NCBI RefSeq assembly: GCF_003611635.1
Contig: NZ_RAVZ01000003.1
Coordinates: 1-64,000 of the forward strand
Origin: Corallococcus terminator
GTDB taxonomy: Bacteria > Myxococcota > Myxococcia > Myxococcales > Myxococcaceae
DNA: 64,000 nt
Direction of reading: 5' to 3'
Shown here piece after piece: positions 40,940 to 50,876 of the stretch; the first letter of the stretch is position 1; each line of letters opens with the position of its first letter. A program made the translations under genes and the position numbers. Under the pieces are notes generated by a model. The model was not told the DNA's origin and searched no databases. It saw nothing but the letters and a program-made list of their open reading frames with translations.

Positions 40940-42358
40940 CTACAGGAAGCGCTTGAACAGCCCGAGCTTCCCGGCATAGGGCGGGTAGCGCAGCTTCATG
41001 TCGAGCGCGAAGGGCCGCTTCACCACGCTCTTCTTGTGGCTGAAGGCGTCGAAGCTGGACCGGCCGTGGTAGCCGCCGCTTCCGGACTCGCCCACGCCGC
41101 CAAACGGCAGCCCTTCCGCGGCGAAGTGGACGCAGACGTCGTTGGTGACCGCGCCGCCGCTGGAGGTCTCCGCGAGGACGCGCTCGTTCACCGCCGCGTC
41201 CTTCGCGAAGCTGTAGAGGGCGAGCGGCTTCGGACGGGAGCGCACGAAGCGGATGGCCTCGTCGATGTTCGGGCAGTCGACGAGCGGGAGCAGGGGCCCG
41301 AAGATCTCCTCCTGCATCAGCGCACTGGACAGGGGCGCATCCGTGATGACGGTGGGCGCGAAGTAGCGGCTGGGCGCGTCGCGCTCGCCGCCGAAGGCGA
41401 CCTGTCCGTCGGCCGCGAGCGCGCTGATGCGCTCGAAGTGACGGGCGTTGATGATGCGGCCGTAGTCGCTGCTCTCGCGGGCATCCGCGCCGTAGAAGCT
41501 CTTGACGGCCTGCTGCACCAGGTCGGCGAAGCGGCTCTTCAGGTCCGGGGGGATGAGCACGTAGTCCGGCGCGATGCAGGTCTGCCCGGCGTTGACGTAC
41601 TTGCCCCAGGCGATGCGGCGCGCGGTGACTTCCAGGTCCGCGCTCCGGTCGATGATGCAGGGGCTCTTGCCCCCCAGCTCCAGCACGGTGGGCGTGAGGT
41701 GCCGGGCCGCGGCCTGGGCCACGATGCGTCCCACGCCGGGGCCCCCGGTGAAGAAGATGAGGTCCCAGCGCTCTTCCAGGAGCAGGCGGCTCTCCTCCGC
41801 CGCACCCTCCACCACGGCGACGACCTCCGGCGCAAAGGCCTGGGTCAGCATCCGCGCGAGGACACGCGAGGTCGCGGGGGCGTGCTCACTGGGCTTCAAC
41901 ACGGCGGTGCAGCCCGCGGCGAGCGCCCCGATGAGCGGTGCGATGGACAACTGGTAGGGGTAGTTCCAGGGCGCGATGATGAGTGTGACGCCCAGCGGAT
42001 CCGCGTACTGGTAGGCCCGCGCCGGCTGGATGACGAGCGGGGCGGAACCCCGCCGGGGCTCCATCCACGCCTTCACCTGCTTGAGCGCGTTTTTTATCTC
42101 CCCATAGATGCTGCCGACCTCGGTGAGGTAGGCCTCCTCCGGGCTCTTCGACAGGTCGGAGCGGAGGGCGTCGAGGATGTCCGCCTCGTGCTGGCGCGCC
42201 GCCCGGTCCAGCGCCCGCAACTGCTCCCGCCGCCATTCCAGCGGGAGCGTGGCGCGGGTCTCGAAGTACGCACGCTGGCGCGCGACGAGCGCCTGCGCAT
42301 CGAGCGAAGGCCCTGCCTGGGGCCCCTGCCTGTCGAGGGCGGCGGCTACGGTAGGCAT
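40940..42358 (-). CDS. Aldehyde dehydrogenase (ALDH3-like)
   Basis: A 472-residue NAD(P)-dependent aldehyde dehydrogenase of the ALDH3/coniferyl-aldehyde type. Landmarks: IIAPWNYPYQL and LKPSEHAPA for cofactor, general-base Glu in VLELGGKSP, catalytic Cys261 in NAGQTCIAPD, and NDVCVHF with FGGVGESGSG near the C-terminus. It oxidises fatty-type aldehydes to acids. It overlaps the FadJ-type gene by 13 bases and is the last gene of the nine-gene operon. It may oxidise the aldehyde end of oligo-isoprenoid cleavage products; GAGAAGGG precedes the ATG at 42358. Confidence 0.85.
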   Translation of the reverse strand: MPTVAAALDRQGPQAGPSLDAQALVARQRAYFETRATLPLEWRREQLRALDRAARQHEADILDALRSDLSKSPEEAYLTEVGSIYGEIKNALKQVKAWMEPRRGSAPLVIQPARAYQYADPLGVTLIIAPWNYPYQLSIAPLIGALAAGCTAVLKPSEHAPATSRVLARMLTQAFAPEVVAVVEGAAEESRLLLEERWDLIFFTGGPGVGRIVAQAAARHLTPTVLELGGKSPCIIDRSADLEVTARRIAWGKYVNAGQTCIAPDYVLIPPDLKSRFADLVQQAVKSFYGADARESSDYGRIINARHFERISALAADGQVAFGGERDAPSRYFAPTVITDAPLSSALMQEEIFGPLLPLVDCPNIDEAIRFVRSRPKPLALYSFAKDAAVNERVLAETSSGGAVTNDVCVHFAAEGLPFGGVGESGSGGYHGRSSFDAFSHKKSVVKRPFALDMKLRYPPYAGKLGLFKRFL

Positions 42359-44523
42359 TGGCCCTTCTCCGCCTTCTCGACGAGGGACGCGGGCGGCAGG
42401 AAGTGCTTGCCGTAGCGCTCCGCGAGCTGGCGCGCGCGGCTGACGAAGCCGCGCGTCCCCGTGCCGGTGGGCCCTTCGTAGCCATTGATGTACTGCACCA
42501 CGCCGCCCGTCCAGGCCGGGAAGCCGATGCCGAGGATGGAGCCCACGTTCGCGTCGGCGGCGGAGCGCAGGACGCCCTCGTCGAAGCAGCGCACCGTGTC
42601 GATGGCCTCCGCGAACAGCATCCGCTCCTTCATGTCCTCGAAGGGGATGGTGTGTCCGGCCTTCGTGTAGTGCTGGGTGAGCCCCGGCCAGAGGTTCGTG
42701 CGCTTGCCGTCCACGTAGTCGTAGAAGCCGCCCCCGGTGGAGCGGCCCTTGCGCTGGTGCTGGTCGATCATCGCGTCCATCACCGCGTAGCTGCCGTGGA
42801 CGTCCCACGTCTTGCCCTCGGCCTCGACGGCGGCCTGGGTCTCCTTGCGGATCTTCCGGGGCAGGGTGAGCGTCAATTCGTCCACCAACTGGAGCGGGGC
42901 GGCGGGGTAGCCCGCCTGGAGTCCCGCCTGTTCGATGGACGCGGGGGAGATGCCCTCGCCCACCATGGCGATGGCCTCGTTGAGGAACGTGCCAATCACG
43001 CGGCTGGTGAAGAAGCCCCGGCTGTCGTTGACGACGATGGGCGTCTTGCCAATCTGCACCGCGATGTCGATGGCCTTCGCGAGCGCGGCGTCACTCGTCT
43101 GCTTGCCTGCGATGAGCTCCAGGAGCGGCATCTTGTCCACGGGGGAGAAGAAGTGCATGCCCACGAAGTCGGGCGGCCGCGTCACGCCTTCGGCGAGCAG
43201 GGTGATGGGCAGGGTGGAGGTGTTGGACGCGAGCAGCGCGTCCGGGGCCACCACGCCCTGAATCTCCTGGAACACCTTGTGCTTGAGCTTCACATCCTCG
43301 AACACGGCTTCGATGACCAGGTCACAGCCCGCGAGCGCGGCGGGGTCCGCGGCGGGGGTGATGCGCGCGAGCAGCGCTTCGCCCTTCTCCTTCGTGGAGG
43401 AGCCCTTCTGGATGGCCTTCTCCACCAGCTTCGCGGAGTACTGCTTGCCCTTCTCCGCGGACTCGAGGCTCACGTCCTTGAGCACCACGTCGATGCCGGC
43501 CTTGGCGCAGACGTACGCGATGCCCGCGCCCATCATCCCGGCGCCCAGCACGCCGACCTTCTTCGCGGTGTGCTGCGGGAAGCCCTTGGGACGGCCGCCG
43601 CCGGAGTTGATGTGCTGCATGTCGAAGAAGAACGCCTGCATCATGTTCTTCGCGACCTGGCCCACGGCCAGCTCGGTGAAGTAGCGCGACTCGATGGTGA
43701 ACGCGGTGTCGATGTCCACCTGCGTGCTTTCGACGGCCACCGCCATGATGGCGCGCGGCGCCGGCATGTTCGCGCCCTTGAGCTGCTTGCGCAGGTTGGC
43801 GGGGAACGCGGGCAGGTTCGCCGCGAGCGCCGGGGTGGACGGGGTGCCGCCCGGAATCTTGTAGCCCTTCTGGTCCCACGGCTGCTGCGCCTTCGGGTTC
43901 GCCTTCACCCAGGCCTTGGCCGCGGGCAGCAGCGCGTCCACGGACTCCACCACGTCGTGCACGAGGCCCAGCTCCTTCGCCTCCTGCGGGCGGTAGCGCT
44001 GGCCCTGGAGCAGCACCTTCATCAGCGCGTCCACGATGCCCAGCATGCGCACCGTGCGCACCACGCCGCCGCCGCCGGGCAGGAGCCCGAGCGTGACCTC
44101 CGGCAGGCCGACCTGCGCGCCTTTTACGTCCGCGATGATGCGCCGGTGACAGGCCAGCGCGATCTCCAGCCCGCCTCCCAGCGCCGCGCCGTTGAGCGCC
44201 GCGACCACGGGCCTGCCGAAGGTCTCCAGCGTGCGCAACTGCGACTTGATCTCCTCGCCCAGCTCGAAGACCTGCTTCGCCTCGTCCTTCTTCACGCGGC
44301 GCAGGTCGTTGAGGTCCCCGCCCGCGAAGAAGGTCTTCTTCGCGGAGGTGAGGACGACGCCGGTGATGCTGTCCTTCTCCTGGACCAGCCGGTCCACCGC
44401 CGCGCGCATGGACTTCACATACGCGGCGTTCATGGTGTTGGCGGACTGGCTCGGGTCATCCAACGTCAAGACCACGATGCCGTCGGCGTCCTTGTCCCAG
44501 TGCAGGGTGTTCTGTTCGCTCAT
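42346..44523 (-). CDS. Multifunctional enoyl-CoA hydratase/3-hydroxyacyl-CoA dehydrogenase (FadJ/FadB type)
   Basis: A 725-residue fusion. The N-terminal crotonase domain (1-~300) has oxyanion-hole motifs FFAGGDLNDLRR and ALNGAALGGGLEIALAC. The central NAD-binding domain has KKVGVLGAGMMGAGIAYVCA. The 3HCDH C-terminal domains include GMHFFSPVDKMPLLELI and HGSYAVMDAMIDQHQRKG. It hydrates enoyl-CoA and oxidises 3-hydroxyacyl-CoA. It is followed on the same strand by ALDH and preceded 38 bases upstream by the thiolase. The ATG at 44523 starts MSEQNT; a longer frame to 44610 is unneeded. Confidence 0.9.
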   Translation of the reverse strand: MSEQNTLHWDKDADGIVVLTLDDPSQSANTMNAAYVKSMRAAVDRLVQEKDSITGVVLTSAKKTFFAGGDLNDLRRVKKDEAKQVFELGEEIKSQLRTLETFGRPVVAALNGAALGGGLEIALACHRRIIADVKGAQVGLPEVTLGLLPGGGGVVRTVRMLGIVDALMKVLLQGQRYRPQEAKELGLVHDVVESVDALLPAAKAWVKANPKAQQPWDQKGYKIPGGTPSTPALAANLPAFPANLRKQLKGANMPAPRAIMAVAVESTQVDIDTAFTIESRYFTELAVGQVAKNMMQAFFFDMQHINSGGGRPKGFPQHTAKKVGVLGAGMMGAGIAYVCAKAGIDVVLKDVSLESAEKGKQYSAKLVEKAIQKGSSTKEKGEALLARITPAADPAALAGCDLVIEAVFEDVKLKHKVFQEIQGVVAPDALLASNTSTLPITLLAEGVTRPPDFVGMHFFSPVDKMPLLELIAGKQTSDAALAKAIDIAVQIGKTPIVVNDSRGFFTSRVIGTFLNEAIAMVGEGISPASIEQAGLQAGYPAAPLQLVDELTLTLPRKIRKETQAAVEAEGKTWDVHGSYAVMDAMIDQHQRKGRSTGGGFYDYVDGKRTNLWPGLTQHYTKAGHTIPFEDMKERMLFAEAIDTVRCFDEGVLRSAADANVGSILGIGFPAWTGGVVQYINGYEGPTGTGTRGFVSRARQLAERYGKHFLPPASLVEKAEKGQCLP

Positions 44524-44561
44524 GGGTTCGCTCGAATGTTGTCGAAAGGAAGGGGAGGGGT

Positions 44562-45773
44562 TCAGACGCGTTCGACGAGGGTGGCCACACCCATTCCGCC
44601 GCCCACGCACAGGGTGACGACCGCGCGGCGAGCCTTGCGCCGCTCCAGTTCGTCCACCACGATTCCGAGGATCATCGCGCCGGTGGCACCCAGCGGGTGG
44701 CCCATGGCGATGGAGCCGCCGTTGACGTTGAGCTTCTCGTCCGGGATGCCCAGGTCCTTCTGGTACTTGAGGACCACGGAGGCGAAGGCTTCGTTGAGCT
44801 CGAAGAGGTCGATGTCCTTCACCGTGAGGCCGGCGATGTCGAGCAGCTTCTTGGTGGCCGGGATGGGGCCGGTGAGCATGATGGTGGGGTCCGAACCGGA
44901 CGTGGCCACAGCGGCGATGCGGGCGCGGGGCGTGAGGCCCAGCGCCTTGCCGACCCGCTCCGAACCCACCAGCACGAGCGCCGCGCCGTCCACGATGCCG
45001 GAGGAGTTGCCCGGCGTGTGCACGTGGTTGATTCTCTCCACGGAGTGGTACTTCTGCAGCGCCACCGCGTCGAAGCCGCCGGCCTCGCCCATCACGCTGA
45101 AGGACGGGTTGAGCTGCCCCAGCGAGGCCACGGTGGAGTCCGGGCGCATGTGTTCGTCACGGTCCAGCACGGTGAGGCCGTTCTGGTCCAGCACCGGGAC
45201 GACGGACTTCTTGAAATAGCCACCCGCCCAGGCCTTGGCCGCCAGCACCTGGGAGCGCGCGGCGTAGGCGTCCACGTGCTCGCGGGTGAAGCCCTCCATC
45301 GTCGCGATGAGGTCCGCGGAGATGCCCTGGGGCACGAAGTAGGTGTCGTAGTTGGTGGCGGGGTCCAGGGCCCAGGCGCCGCCGTCGGAGCCCATGGGCA
45401 CGCGCGACATGCTCTCCACGCCGCCCGCGATGACCAGGTGCTCCCAGCCGGAGCGCACCTGCTGGGCGGCCAGGTTCACGGCGGTGAGGCCGGAGGCACA
45501 GAAGCGGTTGAGCTGCACGCCGCCGGTGGTCTCCGGCAGGCCCGCCGCCAGCACCAGGGTCCGCGCGATGTCCGCGCCCTGGTCGCCCACGGGGGAGACG
45601 ACGCCGAGCACCACGTCGTCGATGTGCTGGGGATCCAGGTTCGGGTTGCGCTGCTTGAGCGCGTCCACCAGCCCGATGAGCAGCGACACCGGCTTGGTGC
45701 CGTGCAGCGCGCCCTTCTTGCCCTTGCCGCGAGGGGTACGGACGGCGTCGAAGATGAATGCTTCCTGGCTCAC
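44562..45773 (-). CDS. Acetyl-CoA C-acyltransferase (thiolase, FadI-like)
   Basis: A 403-residue thiolase. The nucleophile lies in [32 protein letters not shown] holds the catalytic His, and the C-terminal CVGGGMG carries the second Cys. It catalyses thiolytic cleavage of 3-ketoacyl-CoA in beta-oxidation. It is placed between the second acyl-CoA dehydrogenase gene (31 bases) and the FadJ-type gene, so the three enzymes are produced together. Confidence 0.92.
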   Translation of the reverse strand: MSQEAFIFDAVRTPRGKGKKGALHGTKPVSLLIGLVDALKQRNPNLDPQHIDDVVLGVVSPVGDQGADIARTLVLAAGLPETTGGVQLNRFCASGLTAVNLAAQQVRSGWEHLVIAGGVESMSRVPMGSDGGAWALDPATNYDTYFVPQGISADLIATMEGFTREHVDAYAARSQVLAAKAWAGGYFKKSVVPVLDQNGLTVLDRDEHMRPDSTVASLGQLNPSFSVMGEAGGFDAVALQKYHSVERINHVHTPGNSSGIVDGAALVLVGSERVGKALGLTPRARIAAVATSGSDPTIMLTGPIPATKKLLDIAGLTVKDIDLFELNEAFASVVLKYQKDLGIPDEKLNVNGGSIAMGHPLGATGAMILGIVVDELERRKARRAVVTLCVGGGMGVATLVERV

Positions 45774-45804
45774 TCGGAGCCTCCTTGGGAGACGGGGGAT
45801 GGGG

Positions 45805-46953
45805 CTACAGGGAACGTGCGACGAGTTCTTTCATGACCTCGTTCGCGCCCGCGAGGATCCGCAACACGCGGGTGTCCGCGAACAGGTGGGCGATGGGGTA
45901 CTCCTTCATGTAACCGTACCCTCCAAACAGTTGAAGACAACGGTCCGCGACGATGCAGGACTGGTCCGTCACCCAGTATTTCGCCATGGCGGCCGTCGTC
46001 ACGTCGAGCCTGCCCTCAAGATGGGAGGTGATGCAGTCGTCGATGAAGGTGCGACAGACGCGCCCCAGGGTCGCGCACTCCGCCAGCTCGAAGCGCGTGT
46101 TCTGAAGGGCGAAGAGCGGCTTGCCGAAGGCATGGCGCTGCTTGGTGTACTCGACCGTCACCTCCACGGCACGCTCCAGGCTGGCCATGGCGATGAGCGC
46201 CGTGCTCAGCCGCTCCTGGGGGAGCTGGCTCATCAACTGCCCGAAGCCCTTGCCCTCCTCGCCGCCCAGCAGGTTGACCGCGGGGACCTTCAAGTCGTCG
46301 AAGAAGAGCTCGGTGGTGTCCTGTCCCTTGCCCCCCAGCTTGTCGAGGATGCGGCCCCGTTGGAAGCCGGGCGTCGAATCAGACACCTCCGCGCACACCA
46401 GGGAGATGCCCGCGTGGCCCTTCTCGTCGCCGGTCCTGACGACGATGATGATGAAGTCGCACACGTGGCCGTTGGAGATGAACGTCTTGGAGCCGCTCAC
46501 CCGGTAGAAGTCACCGTCACGCACCGCGCGGGTGGTGATGGCCTGGAGGTCGGAGCCCGTCCCCGGCTCGGTCATGGCGATGGCGCCCACCCATTCCCCG
46601 CTGGCCAGCCGGGGCAGCCACTTCTGCTTCTGGGCCTCCGACGCGTAGGCGAGCAGGTAGTGCGCGACGATGGTGCAGTGCACCGCGAAGCCCATGGACG
46701 GGTCCCCGGCGCGCACCTGCTCCTCGATGAGGACGGCCTCGTGCGCGAACGTGCCCCCGCCGCCGCCGTAGGCCTCCGGGATGGACATGCACAACAGGCC
46801 CAGCTCACCGGCCCTGCGGTAGAGCGCCTTGTCCGGATACCCCTGGGCCACGTGCTTGGGCACGTTGGGGATGACCTCCTTCGTGAAGTAGGTGGCCGCC
46901 AGTCCGCGCACCTGTTCGAGTTCGTCCGAGCTCCACCGGGGCCGTGTCGTCAT
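45805..46953 (-). CDS. Acyl-CoA dehydrogenase
   Basis: A 382-residue flavoprotein with ACDH signatures [15 protein letters not shown] and [10 protein letters not shown], the FAD/CoA region [14 protein letters not shown], and [20 protein letters not shown] leading to the catalytic Glu in [10 protein letters not shown]. It introduces the 2,3 double bond of acyl-CoA. It is the second of two adjacent ACDH genes. The ATG at 46953 has GGGAGAC just upstream; the open frame goes on to 47004 into the neighbour. Confidence 0.9.
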   Translation of the reverse strand: MTTRPRWSSDELEQVRGLAATYFTKEVIPNVPKHVAQGYPDKALYRRAGELGLLCMSIPEAYGGGGGTFAHEAVLIEEQVRAGDPSMGFAVHCTIVAHYLLAYASEAQKQKWLPRLASGEWVGAIAMTEPGTGSDLQAITTRAVRDGDFYRVSGSKTFISNGHVCDFIIIVVRTGDEKGHAGISLVCAEVSDSTPGFQRGRILDKLGGKGQDTTELFFDDLKVPAVNLLGGEEGKGFGQLMSQLPQERLSTALIAMASLERAVEVTVEYTKQRHAFGKPLFALQNTRFELAECATLGRVCRTFIDDCITSHLEGRLDVTTAAMAKYWVTDQSCIVADRCLQLFGGYGYMKEYPIAHLFADTRVLRILAGANEVMKELVARSL

Positions 46954-46981
46954 GTCTGTCTCCCTGCGCTCATGTTGCGCC

Positions 46982-48121
46982 CTAGAGTCCGAACGTCTTG
47001 CCAATGATGTCGCGCTGGATCTCGCTCGTGCCGCCGTAGACGGTGGAGATGACCGTGGCGCGCAGGTGCGACTCCATGTCGTATTCGGTCGCGTAGCCGT
47101 AGCCGCCCAGCATCTGCATGCCTTCGAGCGCCACGCGCTTGGCCGTCTCCGTCGTCTTCAGCTTCGCCATCGAGGCCTCGCGGGGGAGGGTCCGCTCCGG
47201 GGCCTCGTCCGCCATGGCGGCCACTCGGTAGATGAGCAGCTCGCAGCAATCCAGTTCGGTGGCGAGGTCCGCGATCCGGTGTTTGATCGCCTGGAACGAA
47301 CCGACGGGCTTGCCGAATTGCTTGCGCTCCTTCACGTAGGCGAGGGCGTCGTCGAACGCGCGACGACCGCGGCCGAGCATGGACGCGGCGAGGATGAGCC
47401 GCTCGCTGTTGAGGCCCGACATCAACTGCGGCCACGCCCGGTCCACGATGCCGACCACGGAGTTCTCCGGCACGAAGCAGTCGGTGAAGAAGACGTCGTT
47501 GACCTCCTTGCCGCCCAGGGTGGGGATGCCGCGAATCTCCATTCCCGGTGTGCCCGCGGGGACGCAGAACATGGTGAGCCCCTCGTGTCGGGAGCTCAGG
47601 GCGTTCGTGCGCGCCACGAGCAGCAGGTGGTCCGCGAAGTGCGCGTTGGAGCACCAGGTCTTCTGCCCGTTGATGACGAAGCCCCCGTGGACCCGGGTCG
47701 CGCGGCAGGTGATGGCGGCGGCGTCCGAACCGGCTCCGGGTTCGGAGATGGAGATGGCCTCCACGCGGCCCCGGGAGATGCCTCCGAGGACCGCCTCGCG
47801 CTGGGCCTCGGTGCCGAACTTGGCGTAGGGGCCTGCGGCGACCGCGGTGGTGATGTAGCCGCCCACGGGGGCGAGCCCGTAGGAGGTCCGCTCCGCGAAC
47901 AGGCAGATGTCGGACATGCCGCCGCCGGAGCCGCCGTGCTCGATGGGCAGCCCCACGCCGAGCCAGCCGAGCTCCGCCATCTGGGCGTAGAGGGTGGGGC
48001 TGTGCGCCTCCGTGCCGTTGTGGGTCAGGGCGTCCCGCTGCGCGCGCGTCCCGGTCCTGTCGCGGCAGAACGCATCGATGGCGTCAGCGAACGCTGCTTG
48101 CTCCGGTGTTCTCACATGCAT
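46982..48121 (-). CDS. Acyl-CoA dehydrogenase
   Basis: A 379-residue ACDH. ISISEPGAGSDAAAITC, VINGQKTWCSNAHFADHL, KERKQFGKPVGSFQAIKHR and GGYGYATEYDMESHLR with the catalytic Glu in YGGTSEIQRDIIGK are all intact. It lies between the ligase gene (25 bases) and the other ACDH (28 bases). Two ACDHs side by side often handle different chain lengths or branched substrates, as a methyl-branched isoprenoid acyl-CoA would require (inference). Confidence 0.9.
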   Translation of the reverse strand: MHVRTPEQAAFADAIDAFCRDRTGTRAQRDALTHNGTEAHSPTLYAQMAELGWLGVGLPIEHGGSGGGMSDICLFAERTSYGLAPVGGYITTAVAAGPYAKFGTEAQREAVLGGISRGRVEAISISEPGAGSDAAAITCRATRVHGGFVINGQKTWCSNAHFADHLLLVARTNALSSRHEGLTMFCVPAGTPGMEIRGIPTLGGKEVNDVFFTDCFVPENSVVGIVDRAWPQLMSGLNSERLILAASMLGRGRRAFDDALAYVKERKQFGKPVGSFQAIKHRIADLATELDCCELLIYRVAAMADEAPERTLPREASMAKLKTTETAKRVALEGMQMLGGYGYATEYDMESHLRATVISTVYGGTSEIQRDIIGKTFGL

Positions 48122-48146
48122 GGGGTTCTCTGGAGGAGGTGGGGTG

Positions 48147-49985
48147 TCAGGCGTCCGCGTAGAGCGCGGCGATGCGCTCGGCGTACTGCGCGAGGATGAC
48201 GCGGCGCTTGAGCTTGAGGGTGACGGTGAGCTCGCCCGTCGCGGGCGACCACATGTCGGGGACCACGTCGAAGCTCTTGATCTGCTCCGCGCGGGACAGC
48301 CGGGCGTTGGCCGCGCCGACGAGCGCTTCGAGTTCGGTCCGGACCGCCGGCTCGCGCGCGAGGTCGGCGAGCGACACGGAGGTCAGTCCCTGGGACTTCG
48401 CCCAGAGCGGCGCGGCCTCCGGCTCCAGCGCGATGAGCGCCGTGACGTAGGGCCGGGTGTCTCCAATGGCGATCGCCTGCCCCACGAGGGGGTGCGCGCG
48501 CAGCATGCCTTCAATCTTGGACGGCGCGATGTTCTTCCCGCTCGACGTGATGAGCAGTTCCTTCTTGCGGTCGGTGATGGTGAGGAACCCATCCGCGTCG
48601 AGCGTGCCGATGTCGCCGGTGGCGAGCCAGCCGTCCGCGTCCAGCGCGCTGACGACCTGGCCCTCCGCTGAGAGGTATCCGGAGAACAGGATGGGGCCCC
48701 GGACGAAGATCTCTCCGTCCCCGGCCAGCCGCAGTTGCAGCCCGGGGAGGGGCCGGCCCACGGCGCCCACCCGGAACTCGGTGGGGGTGTTGATGGTCGC
48801 GCAGCCGGTGGTCTCGCTCATGCCCCAGACCTCCAGCACCCGGATGCCGAAGCCGCCGAGGTACTCGAGGATCTCCACCGGGATGGGCGCAGAGCCGCTG
48901 CTGGCCCATTCGAGCGCGTCCAGGCCCAGCGTCTTGCGAAGCGGGGCGAGGATCTTGGCATCCGCCTCCGCGACCTGCTGCTGGAGTTCCGGGGGCACGT
49001 CGCGTCCGGAGCCCTGGAGTCGGAAGGCCTCCAGGGCCAGCGCATGGGCGGCGAGGATGGGGTCGCGCCGGGCCGGTTCGAGCGCGCCCAGCTTCACCTT
49101 CAGGCCCCCCGCGAGCTTCTCCCAGAGGCGCGGCACGCCGAAGAACGCTGGAGCGCGCGCCCTGGCCAGGAGCGGCACCACGCCCGTGGGGTCCGTGCAG
49201 ATGTGCACGTGCAGTGCTTTGTAGAGCGCGCGGTAGAGGCCGAGCTCGCGCTCCGCGACATGCGCCAGCGGGAGGTACGCGATGGACGGCACCCGCATCT
49301 GGACGGGGATGGCGGCGTCCACGGCGATCGCTTCATAGAAGGCGTTGCGGTGGCTCAGCACCACGCCCTTCGGGTCCCCGGTGGTGCCCGAGGTGTACAT
49401 CATCGCGATCGGATCCTCGGGGCGGATGCCGCTCCAGCGCTCCTCGAAGACGCGGGGCGCTGCCAGGTGTGCTTCGAGCCCCTGGGCCTCCACCTGCGCG
49501 AAGGAGACGAAGCGCGCGTCTCCGGTGGGAATGGCCGCCGGGTCGACGACGATGATGCGTTGGAGGGCCTCGAGCGATTCGAGCACCGGCCACCACCGGG
49601 CGACCTCGTCCTTGCCTTCCAGCACCACCACGGTGGCCGCGCTGTGTCTTGCGACGTAGCCCACCTGTTCGGTGCTCAGGGTCTGGTACGCGGTACAGGG
49701 AATGGCGGAGAGGTGGACGGCGGCAAAGTCGACGATCCAGTGCTCCGGCCGGGCGGACATCATGATCATCATCCGCTCGCCCCGCTTCAGCCCCAGCGCG
49801 TCCAGGCCCCGGGTGAGCGCGGCGGTCCGCTCACGCATTCGCGCCCAGGTGAGGGTCGTGTCTCCGGCGGTGAGGGCGGGGGCGCTCGCGTATTCCTCCG
49901 CGTTGCGTTTGAGCAGGAGCGGCAGCGTGAGTTTATCCGCCAGGGATTGGCACTGCGCTTCCATTTCCGCGCGCGACGGACCCAT
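48147..49985 (-). CDS. AMP-forming long-chain acyl-CoA ligase
   Basis: A 612-residue ANL enzyme. ATP motif MYTSGTTGDPKGVVLSHRN; adenylate region SETTGCATIN; GWLATGDIGTLDADGFLTIT hinge; and KELLITSSGKNIAPSKIE with the family-typical long-chain C-terminus. It activates fatty-type acids to CoA thioesters and is the only ligase in the operon, so it likely feeds the two dehydrogenases. GGAGG lies 9 bases before the ATG at 49985. The gap to the SDR gene upstream is 48 bases. Confidence 0.9.
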   Translation of the reverse strand: MGPSRAEMEAQCQSLADKLTLPLLLKRNAEEYASAPALTAGDTTLTWARMRERTAALTRGLDALGLKRGERMMIMMSARPEHWIVDFAAVHLSAIPCTAYQTLSTEQVGYVARHSAATVVVLEGKDEVARWWPVLESLEALQRIIVVDPAAIPTGDARFVSFAQVEAQGLEAHLAAPRVFEERWSGIRPEDPIAMMYTSGTTGDPKGVVLSHRNAFYEAIAVDAAIPVQMRVPSIAYLPLAHVAERELGLYRALYKALHVHICTDPTGVVPLLARARAPAFFGVPRLWEKLAGGLKVKLGALEPARRDPILAAHALALEAFRLQGSGRDVPPELQQQVAEADAKILAPLRKTLGLDALEWASSGSAPIPVEILEYLGGFGIRVLEVWGMSETTGCATINTPTEFRVGAVGRPLPGLQLRLAGDGEIFVRGPILFSGYLSAEGQVVSALDADGWLATGDIGTLDADGFLTITDRKKELLITSSGKNIAPSKIEGMLRAHPLVGQAIAIGDTRPYVTALIALEPEAAPLWAKSQGLTSVSLADLAREPAVRTELEALVGAANARLSRAEQIKSFDVVPDMWSPATGELTVTLKLKRRVILAQYAERIAALYADA

Positions 49986-50033
49986 GGGCAACCGCCTCCG
50001 GTTCAATAGACAAACGGGCTGCTACGTTCCTCT

Positions 50034-50876
50034 TCAGGGATCGACGTAGAGGTCGAGCACGACGTCGGGGCCGCCCCCGTAGCGACTGAAGTCGGTGACA
50101 CCTTCGGCGCGCAGGACGTCCTCGTCGATGAAGGTCTGCCCGGTGCATTCACGCGGCGGGCGCTGGAGGAGGGCCACGGCCGCGTCCGCCATGATCTCCG
50201 GCGCGCGGGCTCGCTGCATGGAGGTGTCACCCCCGAGCAGGTTCTGTACGGCGGCGGTGGCGATGAGCGTCCGGGGCCAGAGCGCGTTCGCGCCAATGCC
50301 AGCCTCGGCCAGCTCCGCCGCCCAGCCGAGCGTGAGCAGCGTCATCCCATACTTGGCGAGCGTGTACGCCGGGTGCAGGCCCATCCAGTGCGGCGCCAGG
50401 TTGATGGGCGGCGAAAGCGACAGGATGTGTGCGTGGGGAGAGCGCCGCAGGTGGGGGATGGCCGCGCGCGTCAGCAGGAACGTGCCCCGAAGCTGGATCT
50501 GCTGCATCAGGTCGAAGCGCTTGACGGACAGCTCTTCGGTCTTGAGCGGAGCCAGGGCGCTGGCGTTGTTGAGGCAGAAGTCGATGCCGCCAAAGCGCGC
50601 CACGGTTTCATCCACGGCCCGCTGCACGTCTGCTTCGTCGCGCACGTCACCCACCACGGCGAGCGCCTGGCCTCCCGCGGCGGTGATCTCCGCGGCGGCC
50701 GTGTGCACCGTTCCGGGCAGCCGTGGGTCCGGGGTGTCTGTCTTCGCGAGGAGCGCGACGTTCGCGCCCAGCCGCCCCGCGGCGACACCGATGGCCAGCC
50801 CGATGCCCCGGCTGCCTCCGGACATCAACAGCGTGCGCCCCGTGAGCGGACCCGGGGAGGTCGTTCGTCCCGTCAC
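50034..50876 (-). CDS. SDR oxidoreductase (HSDL2-like)
   Basis: A 280-residue SDR. LLMSGGSRGIGLAIGVAAGR binds the cofactor; CLNNASALAP, SLSPPINL and YTLAKYGMTLL (Tyr-x-x-x-Lys) follow. The wide spacing and the SPPINL segment fit the HSDL2 group rather than classical FabG. Its start GTG overlaps the TetR stop by four bases. Substrate unknown; in this setting a 3-hydroxyacyl-CoA or keto/hydroxy intermediate is plausible. Confidence 0.8.
   Translation of the reverse strand: MTGRTTSPGPLTGRTLLMSGGSRGIGLAIGVAAGRLGANVALLAKTDTPDPRLPGTVHTAAAEITAAGGQALAVVGDVRDEADVQRAVDETVARFGGIDFCLNNASALAPLKTEELSVKRFDLMQQIQLRGTFLLTRAAIPHLRRSPHAHILSLSPPINLAPHWMGLHPAYTLAKYGMTLLTLGWAAELAEAGIGANALWPRTLIATAAVQNLLGGDTSMQRARAPEIMADAAVALLQRPPRECTGQTFIDEDVLRAEGVTDFSRYGGGPDVVLDLYVDP

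Noticed and set aside
42358-45219. Plus-strand frame of 953 codons opposite the FadJ-type and thiolase genes
   Set aside because: Composition is His/Arg/Val-rich without domains, and the opposite strand carries full enzyme motifs. High-GC third positions remove stops on the antisense strand.
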